NCBI GenBank assembly: GCA_036480335.1
Contig: JAZGGH010000121.1
Coordinates: 1-8,687 of the forward strand
Length of the DNA stretch: 8,687 bases
DNA from: JAZGER01 sp036480335
Lineage (GTDB): Bacteria > Pseudomonadota > Gammaproteobacteria > DSM-19610
Direction: 5' to 3'
The number at the start of each line of letters is the position of its first letter. Positions within the stretch are counted from its first letter, which is position 1. The position numbers were made by a program, and so were the translations under genes. Shown here one piece after another: positions 1 through 6,076 of this stretch. Under the pieces are notes generated by a model. The model was not told the DNA's origin, did not search any database, and saw nothing but the letters and a program-made list of their open reading frames with translations.

Positions 1-105
1 CTCATGCGGCACAATCCTGCGTTAAAAATCGGCTCAAAATGCTCATGTACTGCGTGTCTACTGCACTTTTTCGCCAATTTTTGCCTTGTCTTGCGCTCGC
101 ATGAG
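1..105 (-). repeat. ~105-nt imperfect palindromic repeat (copy A) downstream of ptsN
   Basis: The segment folds back on itself. Positions 1-8 (ctcatgcg) are the exact reverse complement of 98-105. Positions 24-33 (aaaaatcggc) pair with 73-82 (gccaattttt) with one mismatch, which becomes a G-U wobble in a minus-strand transcript. Positions 36-42 pair with about 63-70, leaving a loop near 43-62. Read on the minus strand, the core 17-88 starts CAAGGC and ends AACGCAG, as does the copy at 4404-4475. No ORF of note lies in it. It sits immediately after ptsN in the direction of transcription, so it could form a hairpin at the mRNA 3' end, but no clear U-tract supports a classical terminator. Assignment to a named repeat or MITE family is not possible from the sequence alone. 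Confidence 0.7.
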
Positions 106-144
106 ACTTTTTCAACAGCCTGTTAAGCGGACAGGGAATGCTGT
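106..144 (-). repeat. Repeat-end segment overlapping the 3' end of ptsN
   Basis: On the minus strand, TAACAGGCTGTTGAAA (110-125) occurs again on the plus strand at 8566-8581. The ptsN stop codon TAA (125-123) lies inside it. A second shared word, ACAGCATTCCCT (minus strand, 133-144), lies inside the last codons of ptsN and recurs at 8553-8564. The two words are 7 nt apart here and 1 nt apart at the right-hand copy. From memory, runs like TTTTTCAACAGCCTG occur at the ends of insertion sequences and small dispersed elements in many proteobacteria. No transposase is visible here, so the origin is inference. Confidence 0.55.
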
Positions 145-602
145 TTTTGCGCCAGTAAAAAGTCAAAGCACTGATCCGGGTTGTTCATGTTTCTGAGTTG
201 AGTACAGAATGATGGCTGACTGAACAGACGGGCCAGTTCAGCAAGTATCAGCAAATGTTCATCGGTTGAGGCTTCCGGGACGATTAATGCAAACATGATA
301 TCGACCGGTTTCTTATCAGCCGCATCAAAATCAATGCTGTTTTCAAGAGTGAGTAATGCGCACAGGGGTTTGTTGAGTCCAGGCAGACGCCCATGGGGCA
401 GGGCAACACCCTGCCCCAGTCCGGTACTGCCAAGGCGTTCCCGGCTGGTCAGGCTGTCGAATATTTCCAGTTCATTAAGATCAGGCGTCGAATCCGCGAG
501 TAATTTTGCCAGCATTTCAAGACTGGCTTTCTTGCTGCTGCATGCCTGTTTACAAGCGATGCGAGCAGGATGCAGGAGTTCGACTATCTGTATATTGTTC
601 AT
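123..602 (-). CDS. ptsN: Nitrogen phosphotransferase system IIA protein (EIIA-Ntr)
   Basis: A cytoplasmic phosphocarrier of the PTS-Ntr chain (PtsP, NPr, PtsN). In enterobacteria it regulates potassium uptake, nitrogen-related functions and other targets rather than moving sugar. The 159-aa product fits the family (about 160 aa). It has the fructose-type IIA signature STGLGQGVALPHGRLPG at about residues 59-75, with the expected phosphorylated histidine at His70. Helical segments with the pattern DEHLLILAELARLF follow at about 112-126. The ATG at 602-600 lies 20 nt after the hpf stop. The upstream Shine-Dalgarno is weak, which suggests coupling to hpf translation. The C-terminal tail (QKQHSLSA) and stop codon fall in sequence shared with a repeat at the right edge of the window, so the original C-terminus may have been altered. 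In E. coli rapZ follows ptsN; here a palindromic repeat follows and the window then ends. Confidence 0.95.
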   Translation of the reverse strand: MNNIQIVELLHPARIACKQACSSKKASLEMLAKLLADSTPDLNELEIFDSLTSRERLGSTGLGQGVALPHGRLPGLNKPLCALLTLENSIDFDAADKKPVDIMFALIVPEASTDEHLLILAELARLFSQPSFCTQLRNMNNPDQCFDFLLAQKQHSLSA

Positions 603-622
603 GGATGCTGGAATCAGGTAAA

Positions 623-952
623 TTAAATATCAGGTTCAAGGTTCTTGATAGAGCCTTCGCTACGGTGATGATCCTTGATTTTTTCCTTGTGTTTTTTAAT
701 CTGCCGGTCAAGTTTGTCAGTCAGGGAATCAATGGATGTATACATGTTTTCATCTGTGCTGTCAGCAAAAATCTTGGCGCCGCTGAGCAAAATGGTAGCT
801 TCCGCTTTCTGACGTAATTTTTCAACACTGAGTACCACATGTACACCGGTGACGTTATCAAAATGGCGTTCCAGCCGTTCAAATTTGGTGTTGACATAGT
901 CTTTCAGGTTTTCAGTAATATCAACATGGTGTCCGGTAAGGTCTATTTGCAT
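623..952 (-). CDS. hpf: Ribosome hibernation promoting factor, short form
   Basis: A small cytoplasmic protein that binds the 30S subunit in stationary phase or starvation, blocks the tRNA/mRNA channel and promotes 100S ribosome dimers. The 109-aa product matches the short HPF/YfiA type, not the long two-domain form. It starts MQIDLTGHHVDITENLKDYV and has the family motif VEKLRQKAEAT at about 43-53. The segment DENMYTSIDSLTDKLDRQIKKHKEKIK (about 67-93) resembles the end of E. coli HPF. A charged tail of about 15 residues extends beyond the E. coli length of 95. The ATG at 952-950 has a good Shine-Dalgarno, AGGAGT, about 6 nt upstream. Its place between rpoN and ptsN is the conserved one, and it should be co-transcribed with rpoN. 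Confidence 0.95.
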   Translation of the reverse strand: MQIDLTGHHVDITENLKDYVNTKFERLERHFDNVTGVHVVLSVEKLRQKAEATILLSGAKIFADSTDENMYTSIDSLTDKLDRQIKKHKEKIKDHHRSEGSIKNLEPDI

Positions 953-958
953 ATTTTG

Positions 959-964
959 ACTCCT
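959..964 (-). promoter_or_regulatory. Strong ribosome binding site of hpf
   Basis: The minus strand reads AGGAGT followed by a 6-nt spacer and the ATG at 952-950. It is the clearest Shine-Dalgarno in the window and fixes the hpf start. Its strength relative to neighbouring genes suggests that hpf is translated more than rpoN from a shared message; that is inference. Confidence 0.6.
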
Positions 965-981
965 TTGTCGACGATCTCTCG

Positions 982-2451
982 CTAGGAGAGGCGTTTTCGC
1001 TCATTCGATGGCGGGATTGCCATCGCTTCACGATATTTTGCGATGGTTCTTCTGGCTACCTTAACCCCTTGATCGGCCAATAGGCCGGCAATTTTACTAT
1101 CACTTAATGGTTTAGTGGGTTTTTCGGCAGCAACCAGCTTTTTGATAATGGCACGAATAGCGGTTGCCGAGCATTCGCCGCCGTCATCCGTACTTACATG
1201 ACTGGAAAAAAAGTATTTGAATTCGAAAATGCCACGAGGTGTGTGCATGTATTTCAGGGTGGTGACTCTGGAAATGGTAGATTCGTGCATTTCAACACTT
1301 TCTGCAATATCTCTCAATACCAGTGGCTTCATGGCTTCATCGCCGTATTCGAAGAAATTCACCTGACGGTCAACAATGCAGCGAGCGACTTTCAGTAAGG
1401 TCTCATGGCGACTTTGCAGGCTTTTGAGGAACCAGCGAGCTTCCTGTAAATGATTGCGCAGGTAGTTATTGTCTGCGCTGTTGTCAGCGCGCTTGACGAG
1501 TCCGGCATATTGACTATTTATCCGCAGTTTTGGCGTTGTTTCCTGGTTGAGTTCCACTAGCCACTTGCCCTCATGTTTTCTCACATACACATCAGGTACG
1601 ACATATTGAGAAGCGGCATTAGTGATCTGTGAACCCGGTCTGGGGTTCATTGATTGCACCAGAGACAAAACATCCTGCAAGCTTGCCTCAGATAGTTTCA
1701 TACGCCGCATAATCTGATTATAGTCCCGATTGCCCAATAATTTCACATGATCCTGAATTAATGTGATCGCCTGTTCCAGCCATTGGGTTTCTGCGGGTAG
1801 TTGAATCAGTTGCAACAACAGGCATTCATCAGGGCTGCGGGCTGCGATACCTGTTGGGTCAAACTGTTGAATTCTATGTAAAACTGCTTCAATTTCTTCG
1901 ATGCCGATTTCACTTTCCGGGTCAGGGTTGAGGGCTTCCAGAATATCTTCCAGACTGACGGGCAGATAGCCGTCATCATTGATGGAATCGATAATAATAT
2001 CGGCAATGACTCTGTCGATAACATTGAACGAAGTCAGGTCAAGTTGCCATTGCAAATGTTCATGCAGGCTTTGTGCCTGATTACCCTGATTTTCCATGAA
2101 GTCGCGGTTATCAGAGGCGGCTGGAGCGCTGTAGCTGGTGACACCACCCATATCGTAGGTATCTTCCCAGTTTGAGTCGACGGGCAATTCGTCAGGCATG
2201 ACATCGGTGTTTTTACCGAGCTCTTCGGTGGGTGTTTCAGTTTTGTTGGCCGGGGTTTCGGTATTAGTCTGATCCGAGATATCGCTTGAGGGGCTTTCGT
2301 CTTCCCGTTCCAGCATGAGATTGGAATCCAGCACTCCCTGAACTTCCATTTGCAGTTCGAGGGTAGAGAGTTGCAACAATTTTATCGCCTGTTGCAACTG
2401 GGGCGTCATTGTCAGGTGTTGACCAAGACGCAACTGAATCGTTTGTTTCAT
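982..2451 (-). CDS. rpoN: RNA polymerase sigma-54 factor
   Basis: An alternative sigma factor that directs RNA polymerase to -24/-12 promoters and needs AAA+ activators to open DNA. At 489 aa it is close to the E. coli length of 477. Region I (about 1-50) is glutamine- and leucine-rich (QHLTMTPQLQQAIKLLQLST), the activator-responsive part. Region II (about 51-120) is an acidic, low-complexity linker rich in D, E, T, N and P. The core-binding domain runs from about 125 to 315 (NDDGYLP, FDPTGIAARSPDECL, NPRPG). A helix-turn-helix near 380-400 (RDIAESVEMHESTISRVT) is followed by the diagnostic RpoN box ARRTIAKYRE at 466-475, which reads the -24 element. Translation starts at ATG 2451-2449 with only a weak purine match upstream. 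hpf follows after 29 nt. The protein appears intact. Confidence 0.98.
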   Translation of the reverse strand: MKQTIQLRLGQHLTMTPQLQQAIKLLQLSTLELQMEVQGVLDSNLMLEREDESPSSDISDQTNTETPANKTETPTEELGKNTDVMPDELPVDSNWEDTYDMGGVTSYSAPAASDNRDFMENQGNQAQSLHEHLQWQLDLTSFNVIDRVIADIIIDSINDDGYLPVSLEDILEALNPDPESEIGIEEIEAVLHRIQQFDPTGIAARSPDECLLLQLIQLPAETQWLEQAITLIQDHVKLLGNRDYNQIMRRMKLSEASLQDVLSLVQSMNPRPGSQITNAASQYVVPDVYVRKHEGKWLVELNQETTPKLRINSQYAGLVKRADNSADNNYLRNHLQEARWFLKSLQSRHETLLKVARCIVDRQVNFFEYGDEAMKPLVLRDIAESVEMHESTISRVTTLKYMHTPRGIFEFKYFFSSHVSTDDGGECSATAIRAIIKKLVAAEKPTKPLSDSKIAGLLADQGVKVARRTIAKYREAMAIPPSNERKRLS

Positions 2452-2578
2452 AGAGTCCGTTTTAAGTGGCTGGTGCTTTAATTCTGTATTCTACGGCATT
2501 TTTTATGCCGGTTATACCTGTAGGGTCGCTTGATGTGTGTGTTTTCGTTCAGGCCTGATTAATCGTCGTATTCTGTGC
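2452..2578 (-). promoter_or_regulatory. lptB-rpoN intergenic region with a small hairpin
   Basis: This is one of only two sizeable gaps in the block (127 nt). It contains the perfect inverted repeat CGGCAT / ATGCCG (2494-2499 and 2505-2510) with a 5-nt loop. There is no following U-run on the minus strand, so it is not a convincing terminator. TAGAAT lies just downstream of the hairpin on the minus strand and could serve as a -10 box, but no good -35 is present at normal spacing. In E. coli rpoN can be expressed from within this part of the cluster, so an internal promoter is plausible though not shown by sequence. Confidence 0.3.
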
Positions 2579-3304
2579 TCACATTTTGAAATCTTCACCG
2601 AGATAGACTTCTCTAACTTGTTGATTTTGTAGTATTTCATCGGGTTTTCCTTCGGCGATTGTTTTGCCAGCACCCATGATGTAAGCGCGGTGACAGATAC
2701 CCAGGGTTTCACGCACGTTGTGGTCAGTGATCAATACACCGATGCCGCGTTCACACAGATGACGAACGATGGTCTGAATGTCAATGACAGAGATCGGGTC
2801 TACACCCGCAAAGGGTTCATCAAGCAGCATGAAGCGCGGATCCATTGCCAATGCGCGGGCAATTTCGACACGCCGCCGTTCGCCACCGGACAGGCTCATA
2901 CCAGGCTGGTCTGAAAGGTGAGCAATATGCAGCTCCTGCAGCAGAGAGTCCACTTTGGCAAGCCGTTCAGCGCGATTAAAGTCCTTGCGCAGTTCCAGCA
3001 CAGCCATCAGATTGTCAAACACGGAAAGTTTGCGAAAAACAGAGGCTTCCTGCGGCAGGTAGCCAACGCCGCGTCGAGCCCGGATATGCATCGGGAAACG
3101 GGTCAGGTCCTGATCATCCAGTTTCACGCTGCCACCATCACTGGGCACCAGACCGACTATCATATAGAAACAGGTGGTTTTACCCGCACCATTTGGCCCC
3201 AGCAGACCGACCACTTCGCCACTGTTAACGTTCAGGGAAACTGACTCAACCACCTGGCGTTTGCCGTAGCTTTTTTGCAGGTTAAGCGCTTCGAGTTTAC
3301 TCAT
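2579..3304 (-). CDS. lptB: LPS export ABC transporter ATP-binding protein LptB
   Basis: The cytoplasmic ATPase of the LptB2FGC complex, which extracts lipopolysaccharide from the inner membrane and drives it along the Lpt bridge. The 241-aa product has every ABC motif: Walker A GPNGAGKT (36-43), Q-loop YLPQEAS (Gln85), signature LSGGERRRVEIARAL (138-152), Walker B FMLLDEP (158-164, catalytic Glu163), D-loop AGVDP and the switch histidine in TDHNVRET (His195). The C-terminal VYLGEDFKM is typical of LptB. The ATG (3304-3302) overlaps the lptA TGA as ATGA and has no good Shine-Dalgarno, so translation is probably coupled to lptA. LptF and LptG are not in the window; they are usually encoded elsewhere. 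Confidence 0.98.
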   Translation of the reverse strand: MSKLEALNLQKSYGKRQVVESVSLNVNSGEVVGLLGPNGAGKTTCFYMIVGLVPSDGGSVKLDDQDLTRFPMHIRARRGVGYLPQEASVFRKLSVFDNLMAVLELRKDFNRAERLAKVDSLLQELHIAHLSDQPGMSLSGGERRRVEIARALAMDPRFMLLDEPFAGVDPISVIDIQTIVRHLCERGIGVLITDHNVRETLGICHRAYIMGAGKTIAEGKPDEILQNQQVREVYLGEDFKM

Positions 3305-3813
3305 TGTGCAGTATCGTTTTGTTTGTGTTTTTTAGGGTGCAGGGTAATACGAACCCGTCCTTTTGAGTTATTGCCACCCGCGCTGACATGGTCGGTCGCA
3401 GTATTGTAAACGATGCGTTCACTGCGCAGAATATTGCCGTCCTGTTCAACTTCTGCTTCACGGGTCAGGGTAATGGATTCAGGATTAGCAATATATACCA
3501 TGTTTAAAGCGCGGGCACGCACCGACTGTGTTTTGCCGTCTGGTTGTTGTTGGTAGGTGGCGGGTTTGCCAACAATGATAATGCGCTGAATTTCATCATC
3601 CTTGCTGTAGACACTGATTTCATCGCCAGTGAGCTGCATGCTGCCCTGTGTAACCTTGACGTTGCCACGATAAATGCTGACCCCTTCGCGATCATCAAGC
3701 TCGGCCTGATCGGCTTCAATCATCATGGGTTTATCACGATCAGAGGATAAAGCCCAGCTCAGGGCGGGTTGCAAACAGGCAACCAGTATCAGCCTAGTGA
3801 TCCATTGTTTCAT
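3301..3813 (-). CDS. lptA: LPS transport periplasmic bridge protein LptA
   Basis: The periplasmic OstA/LptA-type beta-jellyroll protein that forms the bridge carrying lipopolysaccharide from LptC to LptD in the outer membrane. The product is 170 aa (E. coli 185). Residues 1-21 form a signal peptide: a KQWITR basic start, a hydrophobic stretch and likely cleavage after SWA. The OstA domain follows at about 28-145, with matches to the family in YRGNVKVTQGSMQLTGDEI (48-66), VGKPATYQQQPDGK (81-94) and LRSERIVYN (129-137). The C-terminus is lysine-rich. The ATG at 3813-3811 has GAGG five nt upstream, placed inside the end of lptC, and the gene overlaps lptC by 20 nt and lptB by 4 nt. Confidence 0.95.
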   Translation of the reverse strand: MKQWITRLILVACLQPALSWALSSDRDKPMMIEADQAELDDREGVSIYRGNVKVTQGSMQLTGDEISVYSKDDEIQRIIIVGKPATYQQQPDGKTQSVRARALNMVYIANPESITLTREAEVEQDGNILRSERIVYNTATDHVSAGGNNSKGRVRITLHPKKHKQNDTAQ

Positions 3814-4375
3814 GTTTACCTCGTACCTGTTTTAATAATCGCGTTTTGCCGGTTTTCAGGTCAGCGTGCAAGCCCGTGCTGGTCAGGACGCTGATACCGG
3901 ATTCTATCCTGACAGGGGCATCAGTGTCAGCTGTATTTAACTGCGTATCAATGGTTAGCTGGTCTGTTGTTAAGAGTGTTGACGTTGTTTCATTTATGCG
4001 TACCTGGACATTTTTTGACAATGTGATCGTTGGTTGTTTGTCGGGCAACCACGCTGTTTCCGCTCTGGCTGTCCACTTTGTTGCAGTCGCACTGTCAACA
4101 GTCAGACGCGGATTGTACAGATAGGTTCCAGTTTGTTCAGGCTTGTGTTCAAGGCGTTCGGCGATTAAACGGTAATGACGGTTACCCTGTTTGTCCCATG
4201 CAGTCCAGGTTAACTGTTGTACAAACTGGTCCGGTGAATAGGGCTGGGCCACCTGCGCAGGCTGGGCGCGTTCTGCCTGTGTGTAATAGTTGCGTTGCAC
4301 CCATGCACTGATGAGTATTGTGATGGCCACGGCAATAAGCAGCCAGGCATGTTCACGAATCACGCTTATGGGCAC
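3794..4375 (-). CDS. lptC: LPS export system protein LptC
   Basis: A bitopic inner-membrane protein that receives lipopolysaccharide from LptB2FG and passes it to LptA. At 193 aa it matches the E. coli length of 191. A single membrane helix lies at about residues 9-26 (AWLLIAVAITILISAWV) and is followed by a periplasmic beta-rich domain (about 45-185) with family-like segments such as GNRHYRLIAERLEHKPE. Sequence identity in LptC is generally low, so position between kdsC and lptA adds weight. The start is uncertain. The longest reading begins with GTG at 4375-4373, with AGGG immediately adjacent and so badly spaced. GTG at 4363-4361 (residue 5) has AGGGG 11 nt upstream and keeps the whole helix. 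No ATG start exists in frame upstream. The leader is formed largely by a palindromic repeat (4386-4485). Confidence 0.9.
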   Translation of the reverse strand: MPISVIREHAWLLIAVAITILISAWVQRNYYTQAERAQPAQVAQPYSPDQFVQQLTWTAWDKQGNRHYRLIAERLEHKPEQTGTYLYNPRLTVDSATATKWTARAETAWLPDKQPTITLSKNVQVRINETTSTLLTTDQLTIDTQLNTADTDAPVRIESGISVLTSTGLHADLKTGKTRLLKQVRGKHETMDH

Positions 4376-4385
4376 CCCTGTTAAT

Positions 4386-4485
4386 CGTCTTTTCGCCCGA
4401 TTTCTGCGTTGAATGATTTTTTGCGATCCTCATATATGCGTTATATACTGCGGTTCTCAAAATTCATTCGCCTTGAACTCAGACG
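4386..4485 (-). repeat. ~100-nt palindromic repeat (copy B) between kdsC and lptC
   Basis: On the minus strand the core 4404-4475 begins CAAGGC and ends AACGCAG, exactly as in copy A, and both cores are 72 nt. The centre is also shared (GCAGTA, then ATGAG and AT at the same offsets). The stem differs: here GAATGA (minus strand, 4464-4469) pairs with TCATTC (4411-4416), extended by a T/A run and by an imperfect GAGAACC/GGATCGC pairing. The outer CGTCT/AGACG arms (4481-4485 and 4386-4390) also pair. My ungapped count gives 38 identities in 72 positions, concentrated at the ends and loop. It occupies most of the 151-nt kdsC-lptC gap and ends about 10 nt before the first lptC start codon, so it would lie in the operon mRNA as a hairpin. 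Confidence 0.65.
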
Positions 4486-4526
4486 AAAATCATGATTAAT
4501 AGAAGTACCCTTATCAGACCACACTA

Positions 4527-5057
4527 TCAAACCAGGTAGGAATCCAGTTCCTGCTGCAATACGCCGCGCGCTTCCAGAATCATTTCGCAGGCATCTCTGG
4601 CAGCGCCATGACCACCCGCTCTGGGTGTTTGCCAGTGAGCGTGTTTCAGTACCAGCGGGTGTGCATCATTGACAGCAATCGCCAGGCCTACCTGCATCAT
4701 GACCGGTAAATCGACTACATCATCACCCACATAGCCAACCTGTTCCTGCTTCAGGCCGGTTTTTGCCAGCAAGTCGGCAAACCCCTGGCGTTTGTCATGC
4801 TGTCCCTGATAAACATACTGTTCGTCGATGCCGAGGTTTTTGATGCGGTGGTTAACGACGCGTGATTCACGGCCAGTAATGATGGCGCATTTGACGCCAT
4901 GTTTCTGTAGCATTTTCATGCCGTGCCCATCCTGTGAATTGAAAGCCTTGTATTCCTGGCCATCATCACCAAAAAACAGACTGCCATCGGTTAGTACACC
5001 ATCTACATCAAAAATCAGCATTTCAATCTGGGCGGCACGTTCGAGAATATCTTTCAT
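4527..5057 (-). CDS. kdsC: 3-deoxy-D-manno-octulosonate 8-phosphate phosphatase
   Basis: A cytoplasmic HAD-family phosphatase that hydrolyses Kdo-8-phosphate to Kdo, the step before CMP-Kdo formation for lipopolysaccharide inner core. The 176-aa product is a C0-type (capless) HAD protein. Motif I is FDVDGVLTDG with nucleophile Asp17 and acid/base Asp19, motif II is TGR (Thr61), motif III is Lys89 in GQHDKRQGF, and motif IV is GDDVVDLP (Asp112, Asp113). The glycine-rich C-terminal loop AGGHGAARD (147-155), which closes over the tetramer active site, is present. The ATG at 5057-5055 has a modest AGG about 8 nt upstream, and kdsD ends 30 nt upstream. All expected residues are present, so it should be active. 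Confidence 0.97.
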   Translation of the reverse strand: MKDILERAAQIEMLIFDVDGVLTDGSLFFGDDGQEYKAFNSQDGHGMKMLQKHGVKCAIITGRESRVVNHRIKNLGIDEQYVYQGQHDKRQGFADLLAKTGLKQEQVGYVGDDVVDLPVMMQVGLAIAVNDAHPLVLKHAHWQTPRAGGHGAARDACEMILEARGVLQQELDSYLV

Positions 5058-5087
5058 GATTAAACCTGGTGATTGTAAAAAATAGAG

Positions 5088-6056
5088 TTACACAACGCCG
5101 GCACGTAGCAGATCATGCATATTCAATGCGCCGATCAGTTTATCATTGTCATCGACGACCAGTAGCGCATTAAACTTGCCATCTTCCATAATCTTGAGGG
5201 CTTCGGCGGCGAGCATGCCGGGTTTGATCAGCGTGCAGTTGCACGTCATGACATCATCAACGGTGGTTGAATGCATATCCACACCGTGGTCGACGGCACG
5301 GCGTAAATCGCCGTCGGTAAAAATCCCACGCACGTTGGTTTTTTCATCAACGACAGCGGTGGCGCCCATACCTTTACTGGTGACTTCCAGCAGGGCATCA
5401 CTCAGGCGCGTGCCGCTGGTGACAACCGGCATCTGTTCGCCCGTGTGCATAATGTCATCAATCATCAGCAGCAGGCGGCGACCGAGTTTGCCGCCGGGAT
5501 GGGAGCGCGCGAAGTCATCCGAGGTGAAACCTCGGGCTTCAAGCAGGGAAATGGCCAGTGCATCACCCATGGCAAGCGCGGCAGTGGTGCTGGCGGTTGG
5601 CGCAAGATCCAGTGGACAGGCTTCTTTGGCAACACTGACATCAATGTTGACCGAGGCGCCGGTTGCCAGTGTTGATTCGGGATTACCTGTCAGGCTAATC
5701 AGAGGAATACCGAGCCGTTTGATGAGTGGCAGGATGGTTAGAATTTCATCGGTTGAACCTGAATTTGAAAGCGCGATGACAACATCTTTTGCGGTGATCA
5801 TGCCAAGATCGCCGTGGCTGGCTTCACCGGGATGAACAAAAAAGGCGGGCGTGCCGGTACTGGCGAGGGTGGCGGCAATTTTTCCACCGATATGGCCGGA
5901 TTTTCCCATGCCGATAACCACAACCCGTCCCTCACAATCGAGCATGTATTGACAGGCTTTGGCAAAATTGTCATCAATACGACTTTTTAGTGCATTGATT
6001 GCATCCGCTTCTGTTTCCAGTACCTTGAGACCTAGCTGTTTCAGTTGTTCATTCAT
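5088..6056 (-). CDS. kdsD: Arabinose-5-phosphate isomerase
   Basis: Interconverts ribulose 5-phosphate and arabinose 5-phosphate, the entry step to Kdo synthesis in the cytoplasm. The SIS sugar-isomerase domain (about 35-185, counted from the ATG) shows GMGKSGHIGGK (49-59), HPGEASHGD (75-83), SNSG (97-100), KEACPLDLAPT (144-154) and SHPGG (185-189). Two CBS domains follow from about 200 to the end: IMHTGEQMPVV, GIFTDGDLRRAVDHG, DVMT and the typical final HDLLRAGVV. I place the start at ATG 6056-6054, giving 322 aa. An in-frame TTG at 6074-6072 would give 328 aa, equal to E. coli KdsD, but neither has a good Shine-Dalgarno. With the TTG start the gap to the antiporter gene is 2 nt. The usual partner kdsC follows directly. 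Confidence 0.96.
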   Translation of the reverse strand: MNEQLKQLGLKVLETEADAINALKSRIDDNFAKACQYMLDCEGRVVVIGMGKSGHIGGKIAATLASTGTPAFFVHPGEASHGDLGMITAKDVVIALSNSGSTDEILTILPLIKRLGIPLISLTGNPESTLATGASVNIDVSVAKEACPLDLAPTASTTAALAMGDALAISLLEARGFTSDDFARSHPGGKLGRRLLLMIDDIMHTGEQMPVVTSGTRLSDALLEVTSKGMGATAVVDEKTNVRGIFTDGDLRRAVDHGVDMHSTTVDDVMTCNCTLIKPGMLAAEALKIMEDGKFNALLVVDDNDKLIGALNMHDLLRAGVV

Positions 6057-6076
6057 GGTTAACCATTCAGTCAATT

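Noticed and set aside
1..105. CRISPR array or tRNA gene in the left palindrome
   Set aside because: It is a single palindrome without repeat-spacer periodicity and without a cloverleaf or tRNA consensus boxes.
295..817. Plus-strand reading frames opposite ptsN and hpf (295-621, 506-817)
   Set aside because: They lie antisense to well-recognised genes, have arginine/serine-rich composition typical of reverse-frame translation, and match no family I know.
2494..2510. Rho-independent terminator after lptB
   Set aside because: The stem is only 6 bp and no U-run follows it on the transcribed strand.
5146..5835. Long plus-strand frame of 229 codons opposite kdsD
   Set aside because: Its serine/arginine-rich, low-complexity product is the shadow of kdsD codon usage, and kdsD is unambiguous.
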